Source: Lagopus muta
Lineage: Eukaryota; Chordata; Aves; Galliformes; Phasianidae
Length of the DNA stretch: 64,000 bases
Direction: 5' to 3'
Assembly: GCF_023343835.1 (NCBI RefSeq)
Contig: NC_064435.1
Coordinates: forward strand, 82,284,134 to 82,348,133
In this document: one piece after another, positions 46,547 through 60,086 of the stretch
How positions within the stretch are numbered: the stretch's first letter is position 1
Layout: each line of letters begins with the position of its first letter
Position numbers and translations under genes: made by a program
Notes under the pieces: generated by a model
What the model was told of the DNA's origin: nothing
Seen by the model: only the letters and a program-made list of their open reading frames with translations
Database searches by the model: none

Positions 46547-49500
46547 CTGTTGCTATGACAGTGGTGTGGGTTACAACCAACAATTTTAGCCGCACTAAGC
46601 TTAAAACAGCAACTGAGTTAACAACTGCTCTGCTTCCTCCCGGGACACGCAGGGCCGGATGCAGGCTGCCAGCTCACGGGTGCAGCCAGGCCTCTTCCCT
46701 GCGGGCTCAGGGCGGCCACCATGCTGCGGCATTCCATGCGGCCTGCGGGGCTGACCCAGTTTCTCCCTGGAGCTGTCATGGCAACCCGCGCGGTTGGATG
46801 TCCTGCTGCATGGAAGCAAGGCCCTGAGAAGTGCTGACGGATGAGAGGGAGGGGGCTTGGCTTTTTGCTCCTCCTGCACGCAGCCTCCTTGGCCTGCCTC
46901 AGCAGCGTGGCTAAGAGGCTGCCTCTCCTTGCTCCCATCCCTGTGAACATGGGGCCGTTGCCCACCCAGAGCAAACACAGATGTGAAGGCCGTCGAGTTG
47001 AGCTTCATCCTCAAAACCCATCAGCCTGAGTGGGAGGGGAAAAATGCTCCACACTGTGGGGCGGACGCCCAAAAATCGCTCCTTTGTCATAGAGAGGAGG
47101 CTAAGAAAAAAAAAGCTGGCTGTGAGGTTTGATTTATAAAGGGAAATTTTAGTGTGCCCAGCCTGGCTAAGCAATGTCAAGAACAAGGAAAGTGAGAAGC
47201 AGCCAGCAAGTGCCAGAAGGGCCCTGGCAGCAGGAAAAAAGGCACCAGTGTGCTTGCAGACAGCAAGAGGCACAGAAAGCGCACGCTAAGTGGGAGCACA
47301 GGGATGACATTTGAAAAGGGGGAGATTTAGGCAGAGCAGCAGGAAAAGCTTCATGACAGTGAGATCTATGCGCTGGAGCCGTCCCTCAGGAGCAGCCCTG
47401 GAAGCCTCATCACTTGGCATCCGAGAAGCGAGCCGGAGGAGAGCTGCAAGCCCTGGAAAAGCCTCAGCCAAAGCTTGCTGAACTCAACAGCCAGGCGTGC
47501 ATTAACTGCAGGAGGCTTGGCTCAGAGAGAACTCTGCAGACAGGATTGAGCCTGCAGAGAAAAGAGGGGCTTTGGGAGATGACAGGGAGATGGAGGATCT
47601 GAGATGAGTGGCTTCCCCATGACGGGAGCTGGGAAGCAAATAGGGATAGGGAAAGAAAGCATCCCTTCTCCTTTAAGAGAGCATATCTGCCAGTGAGGAG
47701 CTGCTCTACTCTGGCCATGGCACGGAGTCAGGGCTCAGGCTTCTGTTAGCCTGGGCCCCTGGGAAGGCCAGCTGCCAAAAGGAAAAAGAAGGGCAATTCT
47801 GCTTTAGTCAGGAGGTAGAGCATGGGTGGGTGGAAAAGAAAATGAGGGAGAGAGGGGGTGAGTACACACAAGAGAGAAAACACATGCACTGTACGTCTCT
47901 GGATGCTGAGCAGCAAGCAGCCGGTAGGAAGGGGTTTGGATGTGGGAGCAGAGGCAAAGGATGCAGGCAGGAGCCACAGCTGCACTTCCCTCCTAGCAAG
48001 GAACAGCCTTGCTCCCAAAACTGTGCTAAAGATCCTTCTGAAGCTCTCTAAGTCACCAGCCTTTCCCCCCACAGCAGGAACTTCTTTCATGGGGAAAATC
48101 CTTGCTTGGATTGCCCTTAGGACTGGCACAGCCTCTAAAGCTTGATGCCAGCTTCCCATCCCACATGTGTTGCTCCTGTCTCCCCAACAAAGGCACCTGT
48201 GCATGAAGGGCAGCCACTGAGTCATGCAGGAGACGGCCAGGTGTGGGCAACTAAAGGACTAACCAAGCTGTATGTGCAGAAGCCCTGAAAGTGCTTGGTG
48301 CCTTTGCTACCCATCACTGCTTTTGTTGCTGTATCCCACTATTTCAGTGTGCTGTCCTGTCCATCTAAACTGCAAAATCCACAGGGCAGGAAATGACAGC
48401 CTGCACTATGGCCAAGCCAACAGAAATAAATGGCGTTAAAGTGGAAAGCCTAATTTAAGAGGAAAGCACGGTGGAGAGGTTACACTTATTTCCAGTCCAA
48501 GCGTCGCAAACCCAGGGAAACCAGAGTTAAAGTTATGCCTAAAATAAATTCAAACTTGTAGAAGTGTGGCAGTGCGGAACCAAGAAGTACAAACAGGCTG
48601 AATTCTGCCCTGCAGTGACACATAACCATATGACTGTGATTAAAATGTTTTAGTACTTGTGCTCCTACACTAGATTACCCTGATAAATACAGCGTTTTTT
48701 CATATTCCCTTCTCTTGTCCCTGCTCCTGCAAACCTCTGCCCCAGGTAGTGACAGCAGCACTGATTTTCCTGCCTGCCAGGAATGGCAATACATGTGGGG
48801 GGTACAACGCATCTGCAATGGGAGCCTGGGGCTCACAGCTCAGAGATTACATCCCTGCTGCCACTGAGCCCTGCGCTGTGGGAGGGGAGCTGAGCCCTGC
48901 ATCAAGGCTGCTGAAGAAAAGGGAAGGCTTTCCCTCACACCTTGTGTACCACTGTATTCTACACCCACATTGTTATTTTACAAGCCCATTAAAACCTGGG
49001 TTTTAAAGTGCCGAGAAAATAAAAGGGAGACAAAGAAAAATCATCTGGATAAACAATTATGGCTTTTTGTCAAGGACTTGGGAGATAATCGAGTCCAGAT
49101 CTGTTCCATGCTCATATTTACATGCAAAACTGCACTTACTGAGCTAGAAAAAATGTCTGATCAGTATCAGGAGCCAGCTGTGCCAGCAGCTGGGTACATG
49201 CAAGCTAAGAGGGGCTTCCCATGCTAGCAGAGGGCATCACCTGCCCCCCAGTACCTGCAATGGCCACGTAAAGAATGCTTCTGCCCCAGCTGCCCTCCAG
49301 TTTGATCTGAAATGCCTCTGCAGAAGTCCTATTTAATAGGAGCGTGGGTGGCCTGAATCGTCCCCATGTGTTTAAATATTGGGCATGAAGTTACAGCCGT
49401 TCCCTTGTTTGCACTTTGGCTGCTGGGCAGCAGGAATACCCTTGGCATTACTCAGAAGGAGACATATTAATAAGCTGGCAGATATTTCATCGTTTACAGT

Positions 49501-50395
49501 TTATCATTCTATAGTTTGCATAAATACACACATGCACACCCCATCTCTGCTTATTCCTCTGTTGACTTCCTGCAGGTTATTTTAATTGGCCTTTCTCTAT
49601 CATTTTACTGAGTTTTCTGCTGAGTAGAGGAGCAGGTCTTGTCATCAGCAGGCCTTTTGTATGTTACATGAATCCCAGTGACAGCACTGGTAGTATTATT
49701 TCTTTGCAACCTGTATGCCTAATGGATGCTATTTGTGAATAATTTTTGTTAAAGAAAGCATTAGAGCTTTTACCAGGATAACACTCTAGAGTGGACTCAA
49801 TGGGAGCCAGTTTGGATGTCATTTTTTGGTGTGTGAATAAAGCAGTTTTTCATCAGAGAAAAATGCTTTATTTGCTGACACTGAAGTTTCTTGTGGGAAT
49901 GCATCACTTTTTTAATTAAATTTTCATCTGGAAGTTTTTTTCAGGTCAAAAAAGGAATTTCTGGTCAAAACCATAGCAGGAAAGAACACACAGGAAGCCA
50001 GGCTGTTATCTGAGCCCAGCAGATCCTCTCATATCCCAGCGATGGAGCCAGCAGCTGCCCTGCCACACAGCCACCCATCAACTGGCCGCCCACACCCTGG
50101 GCACCAGGAGCATCCCCAAGCAGGAGAGGATTCTCTGCTGCAATGTGATCTAGGAGAAGATGCCTGGTCCCACCCACCTTCCCTTCCATGTTGGCAAACT
50201 GCTTTTAGGTAAAGCATCACCTCCACACACCCGTCCACGTGGCACAGCTCAGCCAGGATGCGGGATATGGGACGTGGCTGTGACCTGCTCCTCGGTTCAC
50301 CCTAGCAAGGGTAAGTCACAAGCGTTGCAGCTCCTTCACTGCAGCTGAAGGAGAATTGAACATTGTCAGTAAGGATCAAAATCAGGCCTGGAGCA

Positions 50396-50423
50396 TGTGT
50401 TTGTGTGTGTGTGTGTGTGTGTG
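50396..50423 (+). repeat. (GT)n microsatellite
   Basis: About thirteen GT units with one TT interruption. Confidence 0.9.
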
Positions 50424-51464
50424 GTTTCACAACACCACCCTCTCCACCCCAGCAGCCACACCAGTTTCCTCAAAGAAAAGCAGAACAGTGGAGCACAGAC
50501 CCAGTGCTCTGCCGTGATGTATTAGAGCCTTGTTTTTCCCACTGCTTGAAAAACTGACCCAGCCCCCTCAAATGTTCCCAGCATATTTGGATTGTGAGTC
50601 AGAGACCACAATGGAGATACTTGCCTGGCTTGACAAAGTTTAAGCATCTACTGCCAAGTAGTAATCGCTGATTTTTGCTCTGTCACTCATAAGCCCTGCT
50701 CCTGCTGCCCTCCCCATGCAAACATACGGCCTCATTGAGAAAGCAAGGGCTGCCTCTCAGGTGCTTATCTGCAGCATCTGCAGGTCCTCACACTGCTTTT
50801 GTGCAGAGCAGGATGGGAACCTGCAGGTACCCACAGTTAAAGCAAGGAAGAGTGAACGGAGAACAGCAGCAATACTGAAAAGAGAGGAAAGCAGGAAGGG
50901 CCTCACCTTGGCAGTCAGGGTCTAACATTCAAAATAAAAAAAATCAAGACAGATTGCTTGCTCTTTGCAAGCAGTTTGCTTAGTGAAACATCCTAATGCT
51001 GAAGAGTTAATCTGTGAGGGATCATAGGCACTCCATTTGGTCACCACAAGCAGCACTGCAGTAACCTCTGGCAAAAGGGAGCAGCCAGGAGCAGGAAACA
51101 TTAACTGTGTCATTCGCCATAGATGAAGCCACCTGCTGCCATAAGATAGCATCCAAAGAAGCAAAATATTTTTGCTGCTCTTTGCCCTGCAGATGCAAGA
51201 GGGCTGCAGCTGTGAGTAAGCCTTTCCTCCCAGCCATGCTGGGCTGCGGCGCTGCCACTCATCAAGAAGGCATGCAAGGTCGCTCTGCCTTCCAGCACAT
51301 TAACCCAGCACTACCCAAAAACTTCATCTTCCCCAGTGTTTTTTCCTCATTGCCGTTTTTCCTTGCAGCACCAGCAGAAATGCTGCCATCCAGGGGCAGA
51401 GCTGAGAGCAAACACAATGTGGGGCTGGGCAGATAGGCTCAAGTACGAGCGCTACCCAGATCCA

Positions 51465-51805
51465 AGTCTTTCCAGTATCTAGAGGAGTGCTATAAGAAAG
51501 AAGGGGACAGACTCTTCAGCAGGATCTGTTGCGATAAGACAGGGGGAAATTGTTTCCAACGAAAACCAGGGAGATTTAGATTAGATATGATGAAGAAGTT
51601 TTTTTACAATGTGGGTGGTGAGGCACTGGCACAGGTAGCCCAGAGAGGCGATGAAAACTCCATCCCTGGAGACATTCAAGTCAGACTGGACAGGGCTCTG
51701 AGCAGCCTGATCTCATGATAGAAGACCCTGTTTGTTGCAGGGAGGTTGGACTAAATGACATTTAAGGGTCCTTTCCAACTCAAATGATTCTGTTCCATGA
51801 ATCTG
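51465..51805 (+). mobile_element. CR1 LINE, 3' fragment
   Basis: CCAGTATCTAGAGGAGTGC, TATAAGAAAGAAGGGGACAG, GGGAGATTTAGATTAGATAT, GTGGTGAGGCACTGGCACAG, GAGACATTCAAGTCAGACTG, GCAGGGAGGTTGGACTAAAT and CCTTTCCAACTCAAATGATTC follow CR1 3'-UTR order, ending in an octamer-like tail. It is the same subfamily as 32800-33012. Confidence 0.94.
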
Positions 51806-51823
51806 TGATAAGTCTTCTATTTC

Positions 51824-51838
51824 TTTTTTTTTTTTTTT
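51824..51838 (+). repeat. T15 homopolymer
   Basis: Fifteen T about 20 bases beyond the CR1 tail. Confidence 0.9.
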
Positions 51839-52077
51839 AATTAGCTTTTTTCTCTTCTCTTTCTCTGTCACTGAAAGCCAAGATTCCCCAGCTATCTATC
51901 TCAGTGCTCTGTCAGGGAGGCACGAGGCCTTCCAGGAAATCCCCGTGCATCACCCTGTGAGGCTCCAGCTGGCAGCACCGTGCTGCTCCTTGGCACCCAG
52001 CTATGGGGCTGTGCTGGGAGAACTGGGGGCCGAGAAAACACTCAAACACAACCAAACCCTCCAGCACTGCAAAGAGC

Positions 52078-52096
52078 TGTGTGTGTGTGTGTGTGC
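52078..52096 (+). repeat. (GT)n microsatellite
   Basis: Nine GT units. Confidence 0.9.
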
Positions 52097-52386
52097 TTGC
52101 TTCCTTGTTTGATTTTCCTTTTCTTTCCACCACAGCTAGAATTAGTGTTTCTACAGTGGTGCTATGCTCTTACTTGCACCAAGAAACTGTGCCCACTATC
52201 TCTTTCATTGTCAGGCCCAACAGAGCAAGCAGAGGCTGCCTGTGTTTTCAGGCTGCAAGATGGGAGAGACATGGGAGCTTCTGGGTTATGAGATGCTTGA
52301 GAAGGATGGAGGTGACTTCAGCTGTTCCTTGTCTTGCTTCACAGGAGTGCTGCTTTCACCTCTGCAACACCTGCTGTAGGGAGCAT

Positions 52387-52403
52387 GGGGGGGGGGGAGG
52401 GGG
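52387..52403 (+). repeat. G-run (G11-A-G5), G4-prone
   Basis: Eleven G, one A, five G. It can supply four G-triplets with one-base loops on the + strand. Confidence 0.85.
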
Positions 52404-52470
52404 ACATTGGAGCAGCAAGAATTAAAACTTCAAGCAAGATTTTCTCATTTCTTTAACAGTTATCCTTGGG

Positions 52471-52501
52471 GGGAAAGAAAAAAAAGAAAAAAAAAAGAAA
52501 T
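52471..52501 (+). repeat. A-rich low-complexity run
   Basis: Runs of A interrupted by single G. Confidence 0.88.
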
Positions 52502-53265
52502 GGAAATGTGGGGGATGAACAGGTCCAAGTAGACTTCATGTAATAAATGCAAACATTGCACTTTGACATCTCTCAGCTTTTCAGGAGGGGGGTGTTTGAA
52601 GTCATAGCTGAAGCCACAGACAGAGACCCAGGAACTTTATGATTTCCTTTCCAGATGCTCCTCAAGCTTGAGGTTCCAGGGCTGTGGTGTCCTGATGACA
52701 AATCTGAGCCTTGTTAAAATGAAGATAAAATGTTAATGATTCGTCTTAACCTCCCACACCCCAAGCATGTGCTGCCCTGAGCTGTGCACACACGCTTGCC
52801 TCTCCCATTGTAGTCCTGTGATACCCAGACTTGCGCTCCACCCCACAGGCTACCCTGTAATACAGGAGAACATCCTGGAGGAGCACAAGAGAAAGCAAAA
52901 GAAACTAAGCTGAACTCTGCAATGCGCAACAAGAGGCCAGATCCTAAGCCCTTCTAACTCAGGGGGTTTCCAAAGCCTCTGCTGGGCTTTGTCTGAAAAC
53001 AGTAAAAACACTGTTAACTACCGTGGCAGCAGGAATGGATCTTGCAGTCCTGGCTGACAGGTCAGACTCTGGGCTGAGTGCTGAATAAGCCCACAAAGGG
53101 GACTTTGCCAGGACGGCTACATTGGGAAAGCCATGGAACCCTGCTCACTGACCTGATTACTGTGCAATCTGGTTTCATCCATGAGCAACAAAATGTGGCC
53201 AAGAAAAACTGCACCAGCTAGTGCTATTATCAACACCACGCTGAGTGCTGTAGTACAGCAGGAGG

Positions 53266-54083
53266 AAGGGATGCCACCCAAATGGACCTGAACAATCTGG
53301 AAAGGCAGGCTCACGTTAACCTAATGAGATTCAAGAAGGCCAAGTGCAAGGTGTTGCACTTGGGTAGGGGCAATCCCATAACTGTGTACAGACTGGGAAA
53401 ATAACACCTTGAGAGCAGTCCTGCTAAGGTCTTGGGGGTCCTAGTGGATGGAAAGCTGGACATGAGCCAGCAGTATGCTTGTAGCCCAGAAGGGCTGCAT
53501 CAAAAGAGGAGTGGACAGCAGAGAGAGGGAGGGGATTGCCCCCCTCTGCTCTGTCCTCATGAGGCCCCATCTGGAGTAGTGTGTCCAAACCTGGGGCCCT
53601 TAGTACAAGAAAGGCATAGAGCTGTTGAAGCAGGTCCAGAGGAGGACCACAAAGATGATCAGAGAGCTGGAGCATCTCTCCTATGAAGATACACTGAGCA
53701 AGCTGATCTTGTTCAGCCTGGAGAAGAGAAGGCTCTGAGGAGACCTCACTGCAGCCTTCCAGTACTTAATGGGAGCTTATAAGAAGGAAGGGGAGAGACT
53801 TTTTACATGGTCTAATATTGAAAGGACAAGGGGGAATGGCTTTAAACTAAAAGAGAGGAAATTTAGGTGAGATGTTAGGAAGAAATTCTTTACTCCAATG
53901 GTGGTGAGGCGCTGCTGCCCAGAGAAGCTGTGGGTACCCCATTCCTGGAGGCACTCAATGCCAGGTTGGATGGGGCCCTGGGCAGTCTGATCCACTGGGA
54001 GGCAGCCCTGCCCAAAGCAGATGGTTGGAACTGGATGGGCTTTAAGGTTCCAGCCAACCCAAGCTATTCTATGATTCTGTGAT
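53266..54083 (+). mobile_element. CR1 LINE, 3' fragment with ORF2 C-terminus
   Basis: It starts inside ORF2 downstream of the catalytic palm (GGATGCCACCCAAATGGACC, a DLNNLERQ-type stretch, then AKCKVLHLGRGNP). It continues through [16 protein letters not shown] and MRPHLE-like text, then the ORF2 end and the complete 3' UTR, with the tail AGCTATTCTATGATTCTGTG. Frame breaks are present, with a small deletion after the QQYACSPEG region. The 3' end closely resembles 41452 and the inverse of 5419, so these three are probably one subfamily. Confidence 0.95.
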
Positions 54084-57000
54084 CAGAGGCAGGCAGAAAC
54101 AGGAGGCAAACAGGTGTACTGTAACAGTCGAGCAAGAGGCCTTGGAAGCTCCTTGCATCACAGATCAAACAAGACTTAAGCCAACCAACTTAGAAGGAGA
54201 GCCACCTTTGCAAAGAGGTCTTCTACAGCCATCTGCATGAGACCACCCTCATCTGAGCTGAAGGGAAAACCCATCTGCGCAGCCACAGTGAAAGACTAGG
54301 CCAGCTCCTGTCAGGGAATGCGGTGCATTTTTAGAGCACACTATTCTGGGCAATGAGATTTGGAAAGAGTGTCTGGTGTTGGAGTCAGCCTCACAGTGCT
54401 GGCTCTGAAAACATGCATTTCTTGAAAAAAATGTTTTGAAGAAATTTGGATTGTAGTCTGAATGCCAGCAGCTTTCTTTTCTCCCCCCTCAGAGACAATG
54501 CAAACAAGACCAAGCAATGCAAGAAGCATCAAGTGGCCCTGGAAGAGCTTCAGCGCAACGCTTGGGCTTGTTCCTTGAGCCAGAGAGATTCACCCAGACT
54601 GTTCTTGGTGCTGTTTGCAGAAGCAGTGGCTGCAAAGTTCTTTCCCAGGTGGCATCCTCCTGCTGAGCCATCAGCAGAGCAGAGAGATGGGCAGCTGCTC
54701 CTTAGCCAACCAGTTGTAACTGTTATAAAATCTGGGAGAGATGGAAGCTGAAACCAGAGAAACTGCAAACAAGGGCTAGCAGCCTCCGGCAACAGAGCAG
54801 GAAAATCTGCTGACCAAGAGAAATGCTGGCACTTGGGAGAGCTTTTCAGTGTTGGGTGCTCAGGAAACAGGTGAGCACGGGCTCGGTGTGCAATGAACCA
54901 CTAGCTCCTTGTGTCTGATATGCAGAAGTGAGGACATTAGGGGCCTGAAGCAGCAGACCCACCTCTCTTCTGCCCTGCAAGCAACAGAAGTCCCCCCTCC
55001 AAAAAACCACTGCCAGCACATCCATCCCCCAGTCATCTGCAGCAGCAATACGCCCTGACAGACGGGCTTGGCAGAGCAGCCTCCCCACCAAAGCAAGTTC
55101 TGTATCAGGGGCTAAAGATCAAACTCTATCTCTCTGAACACACCTTTGTTAGTTTTGGCTGCACCTTTTCAGGTGTCACCTGCCTCCCCAGGCAAACACT
55201 TTCCTGTCCTGTTCTCTGCTGGCCTGCTGAACTTTTCTGAGAGACAGTTCTGCCCTGTGGGCATCTCTGCACCCACCACATCCACAGCAAGCAGCCAGAG
55301 AAGAGGGTCCTCAGAGCACAGCAACCTCAGCAAGGGCAGAGCAGGAAGAAAGGGAAGGAGCTGGAACCAGCTCTGCTGTCAGGCTGAGGCTGGAACCAGG
55401 ATGGAAAACTGGCAGCATGGACATCCTGCCACCCCAACAAACAATGCAGTCATATACAGAGCCACAGAGCTGCAGAGCTACAGCGCAAACGATACACCAG
55501 TCGCTCATCTGGAGAACAGGTTTCGCTAGCCTGGATTAAATGATTACATTGCTGCAGCATGTGCTGCTTGCTGCTTTGGGAGATAAAGGAAGCAGAGCAA
55601 AAAAGAGAGGCCTGACCCCAAAACCCAGCTCCAAACTCCTTTGCACTCCAAAAACTAAGGCCCACATCGAGCAGCGTGTGCGGAGCAGGTGCCATTTGAA
55701 GAGAAGCGTTGCAGTGCCATTGCTCTAATTGCCAATGCAGGGGAAAAAGTTTGAATTACAGGAGGCATCTAGTTTGACTCAAGTTACTGCCTCCAGATGT
55801 GCAGCAGGCTGAGCCTGTTCCCGAGCCTTCTGCTCCCTGTTCCCACAACACACACAAAGCTGAAGGGTGAATGCACTTGAAGTCCAAAAGCACACATGCA
55901 GTACTGACAGGCTCCACAGAGCACTGCATCTGTATCCACAGAACCCCTGCTGAGTGACTCCAAGGATGTGACTGCAGTCATCTCCATTCCCAGCTGTGAG
56001 CACAAGTGTGGCTATAGATATTGGAAACGAAAGGAGCATACAAGAGAAAGTGCAAAACAACACTCTGCCACTCCCCATGCACTTAGAATAAGGGAGATTT
56101 CCTCTCTAGCAAAAAGTTCCTTGGCTGCCTTTGGCAGCCCTGTCAGTTTACTCACATCAGTCTTTGGCAATGAAGAAAGGCTCACACCTGCTTAAGGCTC
56201 AAACTACACCCACGGCCCCTGGCAGCACCTCCACAGCCTGCACAGGCAAATAGAAGATGCCCAAGGAACCAGCATAGCAGCTTTGCGGCCCCTAGGACGC
56301 AAATGGGCCAAACTCCAGCGCCAGGAGCTGGCAGCATCCTTCCTGCCCCACACTCAGGAGAGGACGCAGCTGCAGCATGGGCAGTGTGGAAGCATCCACC
56401 TCCCTCTCCCCCACCACATTTTGCATTGTGTATAGTAGATACTGCTTTTGCATGTGTCTATTTTGGGGGGATGGGCAAATCCACACAGAGGCCCATAGCT
56501 TGTACACAGGAACAGCCCAAAGGAAGATTTTAGGCCAAGCAGCTGCAGGCTGACAGACTTCTCAGATATCAAAAGTAAGGTCTTATCAATGAGAAGTGTC
56601 AGGGTGGCTTAAGCAACACCAAGATTTGTCCCCACGTACAGTGGCCACGAACATGCACACAACACGTCCAGTTGGGCTGGCTCCCACTTGGGCATTTATG
56701 CTTGCAAGTGATGAGCAATTTTTTTAAAAATATAGCCACCAGATGCACACCAAGGTATACTTAAATCCACAGCACATGACCAAAGAGGTGGGTTCAAGCT
56801 CAAGTGACTCAGTCTCCCAGTTACAGAAACAAAATTAGCAACCACTCATAGAAGCCTTAAGTCTGAAATGGGGCTAGATGGCACTGTAAGTTAGTGAATG
56901 CTCAAGCCCTTCACCTCAGGAGGTTTCACTTTGGTATATAATCAGTGGAAAGCCAGGAAAGCTGGTACTCCTGGGGTGTTTTCCAGAGCTGGACTAGCAA

Positions 57001-57222
57001 TGTGTGCTGACAGACTAATCCAGCACATTTCCTAGGTGCCTAGTTGGGGGCTGTGTCCAATAGTTTAGTCATTCTCTGGAATTTACTTATTTTATTTTTT
57101 GAGCAAATACTTCTTGGCTCTCAAGCATTTAAACATGTAATATTTATTATAAAACATATGTTTTTCCCCAATTCTGAGCCTACAGTTTCCCTGCTTTAAT
57201 TTATCCCATTTCTCCTGTTTAA

Positions 57223-57248
57223 CCCCTGCCCCCACCCCCGTTGTTCCC
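57223..57248 (-). repeat. Canonical G-quadruplex motif
   Basis: On the + strand there are four C-runs (C4, C5, C5, C3) separated by TG, A and GTTGTT. The minus strand therefore meets the G3+N1-7 rule. Confidence 0.8.
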
Positions 57249-58616
57249 ATGCTGGATGCCTCTACCTCTCCCAGGAGAACAATGATGAAATGACATTCGC
57301 CTCACAGGCTTCCTGGCACATCACCCCTTCTCACTGGGATCAGCTCTACGAGGCAGAGAGCCCTCTGGCCTCAAGCCTCAGAATCACTTAAGGATGCACG
57401 GCTGAAACAGAGCAAGGCACAGCCACAGAGGTGCTGGCTGCAGCTGTCTTCAGGTTGGGGCACTCAGATCCCTGCAGCCTCCAGCCTCCACATGAGCCGC
57501 TTACGAGACACGAATGAGCAAGGAGCTGCTGCAATTGGAAGGCCAGACCTTCCGCAATCCTCTTGTGCTCCCTCCTCAAGCGAGCACGCTGCGGCTGATG
57601 GCAGCCTGCCATGGCAGGGAAAGGCAGCCACGTGCTTGGGGAGGGAGAGGGGGACGTGCCGTCCTGCTCAGCCTCCCGGGCCGGGAGGGGAACGGCTACC
57701 TCCTTAGTAGAGACCACATTGCCAGCATCTCCTCCTCCGATGAGTATCTCTCTCCCGTCATTTAACGAGGGGACCATCCCTCTGAAAAAACTTTTCCCAG
57801 CAGTGAATCTCATCGGCTTCCTGACAGGCTGGGTCATTCATGTCTGTGAGTCCGCCTTCCCTGCTCCTCAAGTAACAGATTAGTCACGTACATTTGCAAT
57901 GGCAGCGAATCTGCCAAGTTGCTGGGGAGCAGGAGGAGGAGAGCAGCAGCATGGTGAGCACAGGCAGGGGAAGAGAAAGAAGAAAACCAATTTTTCTTCC
58001 TCTTCTCCCATGCCCCTTCAGTTCTGAACAGTGTTTGCATGCAGAAGCTGCAACGCAGCTGCATCCCATGCTAAAAGTGAAAAGCAGGCATGGTGGAGCT
58101 GGGAGGCCTGGGCATCCCTACCCCTGCTCTGTTGCCTGCTGGCTGCAGGCCACAAGAACAAATAGCTCTTCTGAGCTGGGACCAGAAGCATACCTACATA
58201 TGGGTGGTATCTGGCAATGGGGAAAGGAGTTCACTCGAGCTCCCATCTTACAAGTGACTAACAAATGCCAGAGCCCAGGAGGGCTGACAAAGCTTGGGCC
58301 ACACAGCGTCCTACTTAGAGGCTGATCCCTGCGAGAGGAACACAGGCATGCAAAAGGGCCCCAAAAATCCAGCTCCTGATTAATACACGGCTGATGGGAA
58401 TCAGCTACTTCCTTCTTCCAGCATCTTGCTGGAAAAGTCACCCTGGCTGTCAGAGCAGCAGTGCATGCATGGAGCCTGCGAGCAGGTCAGCCTGCACCTC
58501 AGTGCTGAGTGCTGCCCACGCAGATGTCAAGCTGCCCCTGCCCACACTGCCAGCCAGAAACACCCCAGAAGGAAATAAAGAGGGAGAATCAAAGCAAAAG
58601 AGCACCTGAGCAACAG

Positions 58617-58637
58617 GGGAAAAAAAATAAAAAAACA
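58617..58637 (+). repeat. A-rich low-complexity run
   Basis: GGGG followed by A8, T, A7. Confidence 0.85.
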
Positions 58638-59661
58638 GGCTGTTTCGGGTCATGTGAGGTGTACACACATTCCTAGACATTCAGTCTGTCCCCCGTAGCT
58701 CAGGGAAATGCTTAATGGGCAGCATGGCCTGGAGAATTGTGCAGAGGGGCAGAGCAGGGTGCACGTAGGGGGAGGCAGATGGGCAGGTTTTTGAGATGAG
58801 CGTTTGCTGCTGCAGAAACAGATAAGGAAAAATGCAGGCGGTCCTTGACCTGCTAATAAACAACTCATAATACCTCTGAAATACACATTGGTTCTGCCAG
58901 CCTCTCCAGCACAAAACCACTTTCTGCGTGTCAGCACCACAGGACTCACTTCAGCTATTCCATGCAAAGAGAAAAAGCATTGCAGGCCAAGTCCCAGCAC
59001 CCCCTGTGCCATCCTTGTTATCACAAAAGTGATGCTCCCTCCCTGCATCCCCCACTGTATGGTGCAGTGCTGAAGAGGGAGATTATTACTATCTCACAGT
59101 AACAGTGTACTGAGCAATTTATGCTAAAACACGTGTGGCACTACAGTCTGGTTTTAATGCTAACTGGGGAGGTCCTGACCCAAACAACCACCCTTTCTAG
59201 TGAAGCGGTGTATTTTGGGAGGATTTTTTTTGGTTAGCAGTTTCCAGAAATGCACTAGAATACTGTTTTGCTTAGGTTTTTGCCTCAACATATATTTTTT
59301 GTCTGTTTACTTTTCAATCTCAGAGTAAAAATGCAGAGCAGTAACCAGCGCAGCACATATTTAACATGCAACACGTGTTTACCCTTCCAGCTCACCCATG
59401 TCTTGTTCCTGTTCTGGGTATTTATTTTTGTCCTCCTGCGAGGGCTCAGATGTTCAGGAAAGATGCCATTTTTAGAATCACTGGACCTCCGGCACTGGAG
59501 GTACAAAAACAAGCAGTGTGCTGAGGCACAGGGTGCCAGCAACTTTCCTAGGTGGGTGGTTATCTCACTAAGCCAGGAGCACACAGCGCAGAGCCAGCGC
59601 AGGGGATGAGAGTACGTCTCTGTGGGATTTTTGTGCTCCACAGAGGTGCTTTCCTTACACA

Positions 59662-59855
59662 AAATCATAGAGTCACTAAGGTTGGAAAAGACCTCTAAGA
59701 TCACCTGATTCAACCGCCAAATCATCCCCACCATGCCCACTAACCGTGTCCCTCAGTGCCACATCCACACAGCTCTTGGACACCTCCAGGGACAACGACT
59801 CCACCTCCTCCCCGGGCAGCCTGTGCCACTGCCTCCCCACTCTTTCTGGGATGGG
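59662..59855 (-). mobile_element. CR1 LINE, short 3' fragment
   Basis: The inverted tail AAATCATAGAGTCACTAAGG is followed by AAAGACCTCTAAGATCACC, CCCTCAGTGCCACATCC, ACACCTCCAGGGACAACG and GCCTGTGCCACTGCC. It has the same order and wording as 38819-39150 but is truncated earlier. Confidence 0.93.
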
Positions 59856-60086
59856 TTACTGGAGGGAACTCCTCTTCCCCCAGCTGCACGCTTACCGTCT
59901 CCCTTGCTGCATTGCACTGAGAAGGAGTTGTGTGCCACAAACTGAACAAAGCCAAGCGAAAAATACAGTGCAGCCTCTGCTCTGGCCTTTGCTTGTTTCA
60001 CATGCCAATGAGCAATGAAAACACGGCACTAAAAAATAAACCACACTTTTTCAAAAAGCCCCCGGGAGGTTATATGCAATGGGATC

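Larger units (their letters stand above)
44717..51464. other. Intergenic DNA, no gene seen
   Basis: It contains a candidate E-box/GATA cluster (45466-45499), an (AT)n run (46532-46546), a small CpG-richer patch (46635-46800) and a (GT)n run (50396-50423). AT-richer sequence around 48400-48680 and 49560-49960 lacks recognisable repeats. No exon was seen. Confidence 0.5.
51806..53265. other. Intergenic DNA rich in simple repeats
   Basis: T15 (51824-51838), (GT)n (52078-52096), a G-rich run (52387-52403) and an A-rich run (52471-52501) lie within 700 bases. No gene was seen. Confidence 0.55.
54084..59661. other. Intergenic DNA, no gene seen
   Basis: It holds a G4 motif on the minus strand at 57223-57248, a CpG-richer patch at about 57480-57720 and an A-rich run at 58617-58637. 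No exon or known repeat was recognised. Confidence 0.5.
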
